Assembly (NCBI GenBank): GCA_002427365.1
Contig: DIQT01000015.1
Location: forward strand, 254,495 to 261,211
Origin: Caryophanales bacterium UBA5455
GTDB taxonomy: Bacteria > Bacillota_I > Bacilli_A > RFN20 > CAG-826
Direction: 5' to 3'
DNA length: 6,717 nt
Part shown: piece after piece, positions 1 through 5,898 of the stretch
How positions within the stretch are numbered: position 1 is the stretch's first letter
Layout: each line of letters begins with the position of its first letter
Notes under the pieces: generated by a model
Told to the model about the DNA's origin: nothing
Databases searched by the model: none
What the model saw: the letters and a program-made list of their open reading frames with translations, nothing else
Made by a program: the position numbers and the translations under genes

Positions 1-277
1 CGTGGAACGTAACGATATCCGCCCCCGCTTCAACAAACTTTGGTCCATATGTAAGCGGATCATCAATCATTAAATGAACGTCCATGATGAGTGGATATTT
101 ACCCGCGATTGATTTTAAGACGGGAATTCCAAACGAAATATTTGGCACAAAGTGGCCATCCATCACATCGAAATGAAGAAATTTACAGCCCGCTTCAACA
201 ACTAAAGAAATTTCTTCGTCAAGTTTGGTAAAGTCCGCTGCTAAAATTGAGGGACTAACATCAAGAGGATACGCCAT
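1..277 (-). CDS. rpe: Ribulose-phosphate 3-epimerase, N-terminal 92 residues (partial)
   Basis: Rpe interconverts D-ribulose 5-phosphate and D-xylulose 5-phosphate in the cytosolic pentose phosphate pathway. The gene runs off the left edge, so only the first 92 codons are visible (the family is about 215-220 aa). The translation starts MAYPLDVSPSILAADF and carries the family signatures: SPSILAADF at residues 8-16, the metal/catalytic strand HFDVMDGHFVPN at 35-46 and DVHLMIDDP at 66-74. The His and Asp of HFD and the His of DVH match known metal ligands, and the DVMDG aspartate is a catalytic residue. The start ATG (275-277) shares one base with the rsgA stop (TAATG) and follows an AAAGGAG Shine-Dalgarno site about 8 nt upstream. 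It is the last visible gene of the six-gene unit, its usual place in Firmicutes after rsgA. No defect is visible. Confidence 0.96.
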   Translation of the reverse strand, partial: MAYPLDVSPSILAADFTKLDEEISLVVEAGCKFLHFDVMDGHFVPNISFGIPVLKSIAGKYPLIMDVHLMIDDPLTYGPKFVEAGADIVTFH

Positions 278-1140
278 TAATATTGCTCCTTTCGTCGGGG
301 AAGTTCTTTATATATTTTAACATAATTTTCATAAGAGATGGTAGATATGTCCCCCCGCGCAACGGCGTCTTTAACTGCGCACTGTTCTTCGCTTATATGC
401 TGACAGTCATTAAAATAACATTTACCAAGATAATTACGAATGCCAGGATAATGTTCAATTAGTTCATCTTGAAATAATGGTAAGGTAAACGAAGAAAAAC
501 CGGGCGTGTCACTTAAATATGTGTCATCACCTAACGGAAATAAAATGACTTCGCGGGTTGTATGCCGGCCCCGGCCCCCTTTAATACTTATTTCCCCTGT
601 TGTTCGGTCAAGTTCAGGATATAGCGCATTAATTAAGGCGGATTTACCTACACCCGTTTGGCCCATCAAAGTCGAAGTTTGGCCGCTTAATAATTCGCGA
701 ACTTCTTCAATTCCCTGCTCATTAAGATTATCAACTAAATAATACGGGACACCAAGCTTACTTAAGGCCGTTGTTTGTTCGAAGATTTCTTCTTTTGACG
801 CTAAGTCAATTTTAGAAATAATAACAACCGGTTTTATCTTTTCAACATAATGCGCATACGTTAAAAATGTTTCCACTAAAAGAAGCGAAAAATCCGGTTC
901 CTTAATACTCATCACAATTAAAAGTTGATCAATATTATGCACACGCGGGCGAATAAGCCGATTAAACGCGGGTTCAAGTTTTTCAATAATTAAAGTTTTT
1001 TCATTAAAATATACATAATCACCAACCGCGATATTTCTTGTGAAATAGCGGACATTACCTTTTAGGCCAACTTCATAAAAGGAAGTTCCATCATAAACTT
1101 TAAACTTGCCATGAATAGCGGCAATAACCCGGCCCCGCAT
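277..1140 (-). CDS. rsgA: Small ribosomal subunit biogenesis GTPase RsgA (YjeQ/YloQ/CpgA)
   Basis: RsgA is a circularly permuted GTPase that binds the 30S subunit late in assembly and helps mature the decoding centre. The 287 aa match the usual length of about 290. An OB-fold region comes first (about residues 1-65). The GTPase motifs follow in permuted order: G4 as SKID (109-112), the P-loop GQTGVGKS (160-167), the G2 region GRGRHTT (189-195) and G3 DTPGF (211-215). A zinc-binding knuckle of Cys241, Cys246, His248 and Cys254 sits inside CYFNDCQH and the CAV segment. SKID in place of NKxD resembles the TKMD type of Bacillus homologues and is not a defect. The ATG overlaps the prkC stop by one base (TAATG) and has GGAGG about 10 nt upstream. 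In B. subtilis this protein is a known PrkC substrate, which fits its place next to the kinase and phosphatase; phosphorylation here is inferred. Confidence 0.96.
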   Translation of the reverse strand: MRGRVIAAIHGKFKVYDGTSFYEVGLKGNVRYFTRNIAVGDYVYFNEKTLIIEKLEPAFNRLIRPRVHNIDQLLIVMSIKEPDFSLLLVETFLTYAHYVEKIKPVVIISKIDLASKEEIFEQTTALSKLGVPYYLVDNLNEQGIEEVRELLSGQTSTLMGQTGVGKSALINALYPELDRTTGEISIKGGRGRHTTREVILFPLGDDTYLSDTPGFSSFTLPLFQDELIEHYPGIRNYLGKCYFNDCQHISEEQCAVKDAVARGDISTISYENYVKIYKELPRRKEQY

Positions 1141-2024
1141 TAACTTTCTTCCTCCGTTGCAAAGCCAAAAAAGCGAACAAGAAAACTAACATGTGGTTCT
1201 AGTAATGAAGGATTTTCTTTAATCGCTATTAGTTCATTCGCAAATTCATTAACATTACGGTAACGATTTTGTGGGCGTTTTTTACATGCTTTAAAAATAA
1301 TCTTTTCAATTTTTCGTGGCACATTAGGTAAATATTTTCGGGGTGAGGGGAAATGCTCTTTAATATGTTTCATCGCAACTATTTCATTACTTGCACCATC
1401 ATAAGGAACTCGGCCCGTAATTAATTCAAAAAAGGTAATACCCATTGCATAAATATCACTTTGTGGGGAGGCGGTTTTTCCTTGAGCAAGTTCGGGCGCT
1501 AAATAGTAGCTTGAGCCAAAAATCGCGTTGCACCCCTTGGCGTTATCCATTTTTGCAATGCCAAAATCGCCTAATTTAACGGTCCCATCCGCAAGTAAAA
1601 AGATATTACTTGGTTTAATATCACGGTGAATCACCCCGTTTTGATGCGAATAACTTACGGCTTTCGCAAGTTGAATCATTACATCAATGGCTTCTAAATA
1701 TGTAAATTGGCGGCGCGCACTTAATGCTTCCGCTAACGTTGGTCCTTTAATTAATTCATTGACCATATATGGACGATTTTTATGCGTCCCTAAATTATAA
1801 ACACAAACAATGTTCGGATGGTTTAAATACGCCGAGGCGCGCGCTTCTTTTTGAAACCGTTCAACATTTACTTGATCACTAACTAATACTTCACGAAGAA
1901 TTTTAACGGCAATTTGGCGTTTAGAAATCACATCAAACGCTTCGTAAACTTCCGCCATTCCCCCTTCGCCTAATAAAGCGGTGACCCGATAACGTTCATC
2001 AATTTTTTGGCCAATTTTAATCAT
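1140..2024 (-). CDS. prkC: PrkC/PknB-type Ser/Thr protein kinase, catalytic domain only
   Basis: This is a Hanks-type Ser/Thr kinase, the orthologue by position of Firmicutes PrkC. All core elements are present: glycine loop GEGGMAEVY (19-27), VAIK-type lysine Lys41, probable helix-C Glu60, catalytic loop HRDIKPSN (133-140), DFG (153-155), APE (176-178) and the helix-F segment SDIYAMG. At 294 aa it is about half the length of typical PrkC (about 600-650 aa). It has no clear transmembrane helix and no PASTA repeats, and rsgA begins in its stop codon, so no broken remnant of those parts follows. The segment between DFG and APE contains no threonine, only Ser171 and Ser172, although RD kinases of this family normally autophosphorylate on loop threonines. 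The C-terminal tail holds a short hydrophobic stretch (VSFLVRFFGF) that might touch membrane or a partner. The start overlaps prpC by ATGA and has GGAG 8 nt upstream. It is probably an active cytosolic kinase; its activation mode is uncertain. Confidence 0.93.
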   Translation of the reverse strand: MIKIGQKIDERYRVTALLGEGGMAEVYEAFDVISKRQIAVKILREVLVSDQVNVERFQKEARASAYLNHPNIVCVYNLGTHKNRPYMVNELIKGPTLAEALSARRQFTYLEAIDVMIQLAKAVSYSHQNGVIHRDIKPSNIFLLADGTVKLGDFGIAKMDNAKGCNAIFGSSYYLAPELAQGKTASPQSDIYAMGITFFELITGRVPYDGASNEIVAMKHIKEHFPSPRKYLPNVPRKIEKIIFKACKKRPQNRYRNVNEFANELIAIKENPSLLEPHVSFLVRFFGFATEEES

Positions 2025-2767
2025 GGCTGCGTCTCCATTAAAGCAATGCCAATATTATCATCGCCGCCTTTTTGATTAGCAAGAGAAATAAGTGTTTCAA
2101 CTTTTTGGCCGACATAGTCATTTGTCCCTAAAATACTTGCGATTTCTTTTTCATTAAGCCGTTGATATAAACCATCTGTGCATAATAAGATTGTTTCATT
2201 ATTGTAAGGCATAATAATTAAGTCAACTTTTGGCTCTTTTTCCGTGCCAATCGCGTGCGATAAAATATGCCGGCGTGAATCTATTTTTCCTTGTTCGGCG
2301 GTAATCTTGCCGGTCCGAACCATATTACCAACGAGGGTATGGTCATTCGTTACTTGAATAAATTGATTATCTTTATTAAATTGGTAAGCCCTTGAATCAC
2401 CGGTATGAGCAATAACAAGATGCCGGCTAAGCACTAACGCGGCCGTTAATGTTGTCCCCATTCCCCGATATTCTTCATTATTTTTTGCTTCTTCATAAAT
2501 GAGAGTATTAGCATGGCGAAAAACTTTGCGTAACCATTTTTTGGCGCGGCGCAAAGTATAAAATTTTTGCTTATCACGAAACGATGCAATAACGGTATTA
2601 ACCGCAATTTTACTCGCAAGTTCTCCTTCTGCATGTCCGCCTAAGCCATCGGCGACCACAAGCAAAACATCACCCGTGGGATTAACTAAAATAACAGCTT
2701 GATCCTCGTTGAGGGTGCGAACTTTTCCTTTGTCGACGCGAGCGCAATAACGCTTAACTTTTCGCAC
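2021..2767 (-). CDS. prpC: PP2C-family protein phosphatase PrpC (Stp), GTG start
   Basis: PrpC is the metal-dependent PPM/PP2C phosphatase that reverses phosphorylation by the adjacent kinase. With the GTG start at 2765-2767 the protein is 248 aa, the usual size for bacterial single-domain PP2C enzymes. Motifs in order are LNED (19-22), VADGLGGH (38-45), GMGTTLTA (102-109), HTGDSRAY (121-128), NDHTL (141-145), CTDGL (196-200) and GGDDN (234-238). Asp40, Gly41, Asp198 and Asp237 fit the binuclear metal site by analogy with PstP and PrpC. A longer reading from an ATG at 2804-2806 is possible but has no Shine-Dalgarno site. It would add a basic 13-residue extension lying within rlmN and absent from typical family members. 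The GTG has AAGGAGG 6 nt upstream. The gene overlaps rlmN by 14 nt and prkC by 4 nt (ATGA), so phosphatase and kinase are very likely made together. Confidence 0.95.
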   Translation of the reverse strand: MRKVKRYCARVDKGKVRTLNEDQAVILVNPTGDVLLVVADGLGGHAEGELASKIAVNTVIASFRDKQKFYTLRRAKKWLRKVFRHANTLIYEEAKNNEEYRGMGTTLTAALVLSRHLVIAHTGDSRAYQFNKDNQFIQVTNDHTLVGNMVRTGKITAEQGKIDSRRHILSHAIGTEKEPKVDLIIMPYNNETILLCTDGLYQRLNEKEIASILGTNDYVGQKVETLISLANQKGGDDNIGIALMETQP

Positions 2768-3803
2768 GCTTTTCCTCCTTCGCCCGTAATTGACCGCAAG
2801 CAGCATCGATGTCGGTGCCGAATTCTTTGCGGACGGTGGCCGTGATGCCCCGTTTAATTAATTGGTTCAAAAACGCTTTAACATTTTGATCACTACTACG
2901 ATTATACGGCAATTCACTAACTGGATTAAAGGGAATTAAATTTACATACGCATTTGTGCCGCGAATTAAGTCACTTAATTCATCAGCTTGGGCGGTCGAA
3001 TCATTAACGCCAGCAAGTAAAATATATTCAAATGTTACTCGGCGATTTGTTTCTAATTCATAATACTTAACAGCATCCATTAATAAATCAAGTGGATGAG
3101 CTTTATTTATTTTCATAATTTGCGAGCGAAGTTCATCATTTGAGGCATGGAGTGAAATCGCTAAATTAACTTGAAGTCCTTCATGCGCGAATTCTTTAAT
3201 TTTATGACTTAAACCACATGTCGAAATTGTAATGTGCCGGGCACCAATTTCTAGTGCATGCGGGTGATTAGCAATCCGGACAAAGTCTAAAACATTTTGA
3301 TAGTTATCAAATGGTTCACCCGTACCCATTACAACAATGTGCGTTGTACGCGCTCCATGACCTTCTAAGCGAAGTAAATCATTAACGACTAATACTTGGC
3401 CAAGCATTTCTCCTGGTGTTAAATCGCGTTGTTTTTTTAATAAGCCGGATGCACAAAAAGAGCACCCCATATTACAGCCAACTTGGCTTGTTACACAAAC
3501 GACATTACCATAACTATAGCGCATTAGCACCGTTTCCACGAGCGCTCCATCGCTAAGTTGGAGTAAAAGTTTCATCGTGCCATCTTCACTATGTTGTTCC
3601 CGGTAAATGGATGGTTTTGCTAAGATAAAGTCACGGTTTAATTCATCACGAAAAGCTTTCGAAATATCACTCATTTGGTCAAAATCAGTAACGTTTCGTT
3701 TATAAATCCATTTATAAAGTTGCGTTGCCCGATATTTTGATTGGCCCCGGGCAGTTAACTCCGCGACGAGTTTATTAAATTCGTAATCGTATAAATTAAG
3801 CAT
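2754..3803 (-). CDS. rlmN: Dual-specificity 23S rRNA/tRNA adenine-C2 methyltransferase RlmN
   Basis: RlmN is a radical SAM enzyme that makes 2-methyladenosine at A2503 of 23S rRNA and A37 of some tRNAs, by way of a methylated cysteine. From the ATG at 3801-3803 it is 349 aa, normal for the family. The radical SAM cluster motif GCNMGCSFC gives cysteines 110, 114 and 117, and the SAM-binding motif MGTGEPFDNY lies near residues 159-168. The C-terminal DAACGQLRA carries the acceptor cysteine (Cys336). The N-terminal helical region contains YRATQLYKWIY, typical of RlmN. An ATG three codons further upstream (3810-3812) is less likely because it would overlap the AAAGGA Shine-Dalgarno site (3812-3817), which stands 8 nt before the chosen start. 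The gene overlaps rsmB by 8 nt and prpC by 14 nt. All catalytic cysteines are present. The related Cfr resistance enzymes are unlikely, given the operon context and the RlmN-like sequence. Confidence 0.96.
   Translation of the reverse strand: MLNLYDYEFNKLVAELTARGQSKYRATQLYKWIYKRNVTDFDQMSDISKAFRDELNRDFILAKPSIYREQHSEDGTMKLLLQLSDGALVETVLMRYSYGNVVCVTSQVGCNMGCSFCASGLLKKQRDLTPGEMLGQVLVVNDLLRLEGHGARTTHIVVMGTGEPFDNYQNVLDFVRIANHPHALEIGARHITISTCGLSHKIKEFAHEGLQVNLAISLHASNDELRSQIMKINKAHPLDLLMDAVKYYELETNRRVTFEYILLAGVNDSTAQADELSDLIRGTNAYVNLIPFNPVSELPYNRSSDQNVKAFLNQLIKRGITATVRKEFGTDIDAACGQLRAKEEKRAKS
2774..2780 (-). promoter_or_regulatory. Shine-Dalgarno site fixing the GTG start of prpC
   Basis: The minus strand reads AAGGAGG here, followed by a 6-nt spacer and GTG at 2767-2765. 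It lies inside the last codons of rlmN. No comparable site precedes the in-frame ATG at 2806, so this site decides the start choice. Confidence 0.85.
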
Positions 3804-5076
3804 TGTGAACATCCTTTCGACTTAATAAAGCGTAATATAATGTTGATTTATATTCATCAATTGGTAAAAATTGTTTTTCACTAACGAGGCTAAAATCCCT
3901 GTGGCTCATAATAAAATCTTCAATTAAGCCGTGCCCTTCTTTATTAGAACATGTATTAACTAAATATAAGAGTTGACCACCATTACGGGTAAAGGCGGCA
4001 CATTCTTCTAAAGCTGTTTTTGCTTCGAAAATATAATTATCTAAATCATCTTGATTAAAATGGAGAAAATAATCAGGTGTTTTCCTTATTAAATCAAATT
4101 GCGAGTTATTTGGAATAACGACAACTAAATCGCGTTTTGACCGTAAGGCGGTAATAATTGAACTAGGGGCACTATGGAAAACGAAGATGTTTTTTATTTT
4201 CGCATGCGTTAGTTCATATTCTAAATTAATTTCGCGGGTTTTCGCGGCGACGGCAAGATCAATTTTTAATTTATTTTCGCTTCGATACGATAAATCTAAA
4301 TAACTATGATTAAAGCGACTTTCATAAATTAAACAATCTTCAAGTTTTTTAACATTTATTAAATCATAAACATATGATTCGGCGAGTGGTTGCGCGTAAA
4401 TAAAGCCTTTTTGGACGAGTTCATGGTTACGAATACTTTTATTGCCGGTATAAATAAGGGAATTAGTCGCCGGTCCTGCGCTAAATTTTGCATCAGTTGC
4501 TAAAACAAAGTCGCGCGTTGTAAGAAGAGGATTAACGCGAAATGTATTTGGTGCACGATATTGATTTGCTTTTAAGTAGCGTTCTAACACCGCTACACTC
4601 ATCATCTTGCCCCACATTTTAACAAGCCACGCGGGGGTGTTATATTTTAAACTTAAGTATTCTTCACTTGTAACATCATTTTCTAAGGGTAATAAATTTG
4701 GTGTCGCTTTTACGAGGGTTAATAAAATTTCAACTTCTTCGACCGTTAATGAAAAGGAATTATCTTCAGCGTATAATTCGCTAATACTTTTATTTAATAC
4801 TTCGTCACTTAACTTATGATGAAAGGCAACTTCACTAATTAGAGCGATTAAATATGTTTCTTCATTTGGTACAAGCGGAACACTAAGATGCGTTTTTAAA
4901 AAGTTTTGACTAGCTAATAAGTGTTTTAAACTAACATGCGTTAAACTACCAACCATGTTAATTTCATTATTTGTGCCCGTTTTTTGTTCGCGAAACGCTT
5001 TTAACGCCGCGCCAAAAGAAATGTGATCATTAATGATCGAACTAAGTATTTTTCCCGTTGCTACAATTACATCCAT
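3796..5076 (-). CDS. rsmB: RsmB/Sun-family protein lacking SAM-binding motifs, probable pseudo-methyltransferase
   Basis: By position and architecture this is RsmB, which normally makes m5C967 in 16S rRNA. The 426 aa match the family length, and the frame is open throughout. A helical NusB-like N-terminal half leads to recognisable landmarks: YNTPAWLVKMW (145-155, usually Y-S-x-P-x-W-L-V-K), FRVN (179-182), GFIYAQPLAES (224-234, usually GLFxVQDEAS) and GGQLLYLVNTCS (366-377). The last contains Cys376 at the place of the catalytic TC cysteine. Motif I, normally DxCAAPGGKT, should follow at about 246-262 but reads EDCLIYESRF with no glycine cluster. Motif IV, normally DAPCSG, reads VIPNNSQ (320-326), losing Asp and Cys, although the following RKTPD still matches RRKPD. 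SAM binding and m5C catalysis are therefore doubtful. It may be an RNA- or ribosome-binding pseudoenzyme. The start ATG has GAGGA 6 nt upstream, and the gene opens the second transcript. Family assignment is firm; loss of activity is inferred. Confidence 0.85.
   Translation of the reverse strand: MDVIVATGKILSSIINDHISFGAALKAFREQKTGTNNEINMVGSLTHVSLKHLLASQNFLKTHLSVPLVPNEETYLIALISEVAFHHKLSDEVLNKSISELYAEDNSFSLTVEEVEILLTLVKATPNLLPLENDVTSEEYLSLKYNTPAWLVKMWGKMMSVAVLERYLKANQYRAPNTFRVNPLLTTRDFVLATDAKFSAGPATNSLIYTGNKSIRNHELVQKGFIYAQPLAESYVYDLINVKKLEDCLIYESRFNHSYLDLSYRSENKLKIDLAVAAKTREINLEYELTHAKIKNIFVFHSAPSSIITALRSKRDLVVVIPNNSQFDLIRKTPDYFLHFNQDDLDNYIFEAKTALEECAAFTRNGGQLLYLVNTCSNKEGHGLIEDFIMSHRDFSLVSEKQFLPIDEYKSTLYYALLSRKDVHNA
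3812..3817 (-). promoter_or_regulatory. Shine-Dalgarno site deciding the rlmN start
   Basis: The minus strand reads AAAGGA followed by 8 nt and the ATG at 3803-3801. The alternative upstream ATG (3812-3810) overlaps this site and so cannot use it. The site lies inside the final codons of the rsmB-like gene. Confidence 0.75.
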
Positions 5077-5128
5077 AAATTTTCCTCAATTTGCGTTTAT
5101 CGCGCTAGATTTGCTTAGGGAAATTATT

Positions 5129-5179
5129 CGTGAATTTTTCACGGTTATAATTTCGAATGTTTTCCAAATTAAAGAAAAC
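5129..5179 (-). other. Leader region with two small inverted repeats, function unknown
   Basis: The predicted leader of the rsmB unit contains a 6-bp inverted repeat GTTTTC/GAAAAC with a 9-nt loop (5159-5164 with 5174-5179). A second, CGTGAA/TTCACG with a 3-nt loop, spans 5129-5143. Both are short and AT-rich, and neither is followed by a U-tract that would make an attenuator. No known riboswitch or T-box signature is recognised. They may be operator half-sites, weak RNA hairpins or chance. Confidence 0.25.
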
Positions 5180-5193
5180 CCCAAACTTAATCT

Positions 5194-5219
5194 ATTATAA
5201 CATTATCACATGAATTCAA
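5194..5219 (-). promoter_or_regulatory. Probable extended -10 promoter of the rsmB-rlmN-prpC-prkC-rsgA-rpe unit
   Basis: On the minus strand, positions 5202-5194 read TGTTATAAT, a perfect extended -10 (TGnTATAAT). A TTGAAT at 5219-5214 resembles a -35 box, but the 14-nt gap is short, so the extended -10 probably carries the promoter. Transcription would start near 5187, giving a leader of about 110 nt before the rsmB-like ATG. It lies just downstream of the terminator that closes the previous unit, where a new promoter is needed. Confidence 0.6.
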
Positions 5220-5265
5220 CTAATCAAAAACTAGTAAAATATCGTATTTTGCCTTGGAATTTGCC

Positions 5266-5308
5266 TTTTAAAAAAATGAAAACCCCGTTACACCTAATAA
5301 CGGGGGTT
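5266..5308 (-). terminator. Rho-independent terminator after the 186-aa gene
   Basis: CCCCGTTA (5283-5290) pairs perfectly with TAACGGGG (5298-5305) around a 7-nt loop, with two more A-T pairs at the base beyond one extra G. On the minus strand the stem is followed by TTTTCATTTTTTT. The stem begins 29 nt after the stop of the upstream gene. The plus-strand side has only a weak T-run, so the direction is clear. Confidence 0.9.
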
Positions 5309-5337
5309 CGGATTTTAAAATTGGTTACTTTTAATTA

Positions 5338-5898
5338 TTAATGGTGATGGTTATGGCAGTCGCAATCTTCATCATTTTCATCGCAATCGCAATTTTCGCA
5401 CTCATCGCCTTCACAATATTCAGGTTCCGCTTTTTTGGTGCGGTGTCCTTCTTCAAAGTCATATCCTTCAAAGGCATTGCCAAAAAAGATGGTGTTTTCA
5501 TCAAGGTCAGCATCATCATAATCATCTTCTTCGTCTTCATCATGCATAATATTGTCTTCTTCAATGAAGCGGGGAAATTCATTATTATTCCGCACATAGT
5601 GTTTGCTATCATCATATTCGAAGCGAATTTGCATATTCATAACATAATCAACGGTTGCTTCTAAAAAGTATTCGGCAATTTGGCTTTCATATTTTTTATA
5701 AGCGCTTGATAAGCTAATGATTGTTAGACAATGCCAACTTGTTTGTTCAACGCCTTCATAAAATAAATACGAATGGGGGGCTAAAAAGAATACTTCTTCT
5801 TTGTCATTTTTAATAATTTTTTGAACTTCGTGACTAATCGTTTTTGAAAAGCGACCAGTAATATATTCATCTAATCCTAAAACTGTAAATAAAATCAT
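5338..5898 (-). CDS. Unknown protein with acidic linker and Cys/His-rich C-terminal tail
   Basis: I do not recognise this 186-aa protein. It has three parts. Residues 1-112 look globular, with an apparent strand-helix-strand-strand-helix-strand order (strands near MILFTVLG, EEVFFLAP, CLTIISL and MQIRFEY; helices near 11-30 and 68-87). Residues 113-135 are an acidic low-complexity linker (EEDNIMHDEDEEDDYDD). The last 25 residues hold Cys162, 167, 170, 172, 179 and 181 and end in HNHHH, so six Cys and four His that could bind metal. No signal peptide or membrane segment is evident. The start ATG (5896-5898) has AAAGGAG 9 nt upstream; the gene ends in tandem stops (TAA TAA) and then a terminator. 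It begins 32 nt after priA with no visible promoter between, so it is probably co-transcribed with priA. It sits where def-fmt is normally found but resembles neither. Function is unknown; metal sensing, storage or delivery is only a guess. Confidence 0.88.
   Translation of the reverse strand: MILFTVLGLDEYITGRFSKTISHEVQKIIKNDKEEVFFLAPHSYLFYEGVEQTSWHCLTIISLSSAYKKYESQIAEYFLEATVDYVMNMQIRFEYDDSKHYVRNNNEFPRFIEEDNIMHDEDEEDDYDDADLDENTIFFGNAFEGYDFEEGHRTKKAEPEYCEGDECENCDCDENDEDCDCHNHHH

Noticed and set aside
506..742. Plus-strand open frame of 78 aa opposite rsgA
   Set aside because: Antisense to conserved GTPase motifs of rsgA, with no start signal and no recognisable protein features.
1140..1142. 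Possible frameshift truncating prkC before the PASTA region
   Set aside because: rsgA starts in the prkC stop codon, and no TM or PASTA coding sequence exists downstream in any frame, so the short form is a true deletion and not a frameshift.
2446..2634. Minus-strand 62-aa open frame inside prpC
   Set aside because: Alternative frame across conserved PP2C motifs; no independent evidence.
4607..4819. Plus-strand 70-aa open frame opposite the rsmB-like gene
   Set aside because: Antisense shadow without a Shine-Dalgarno site or family features.
5025..5038. Perfect 14-bp palindrome GATCATTAATGATC just inside the rsmB-like gene
   Set aside because: It encodes ordinary residues (I-I-N-D-H region), and one 14-bp palindrome in 6.7 kb is near chance expectation (about 0.4). 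No second copy was seen.
5146..5151. Plus-strand TATAAT in the intergenic region
   Set aside because: No convincing -35 box and no plus-strand gene downstream; expected by chance in AT-rich DNA.
5331..5615. Minus-strand open frame rich in Met and Lys, 94 aa
   Set aside because: Shifted frame of the same acidic low-complexity DNA; its composition is explained by frame shift of GAT/GAA-rich codons, and it lies wholly within the better supported gene.
5341..5664. Plus-strand open frame encoding a very hydrophobic, membrane-like protein of 107 aa
   Set aside because: It is the antisense of the acidic linker and tail of the 186-aa gene: Asp/Glu codons (GAT, GAA) read backwards as Ile/Phe. No Shine-Dalgarno site and no family resemblance.
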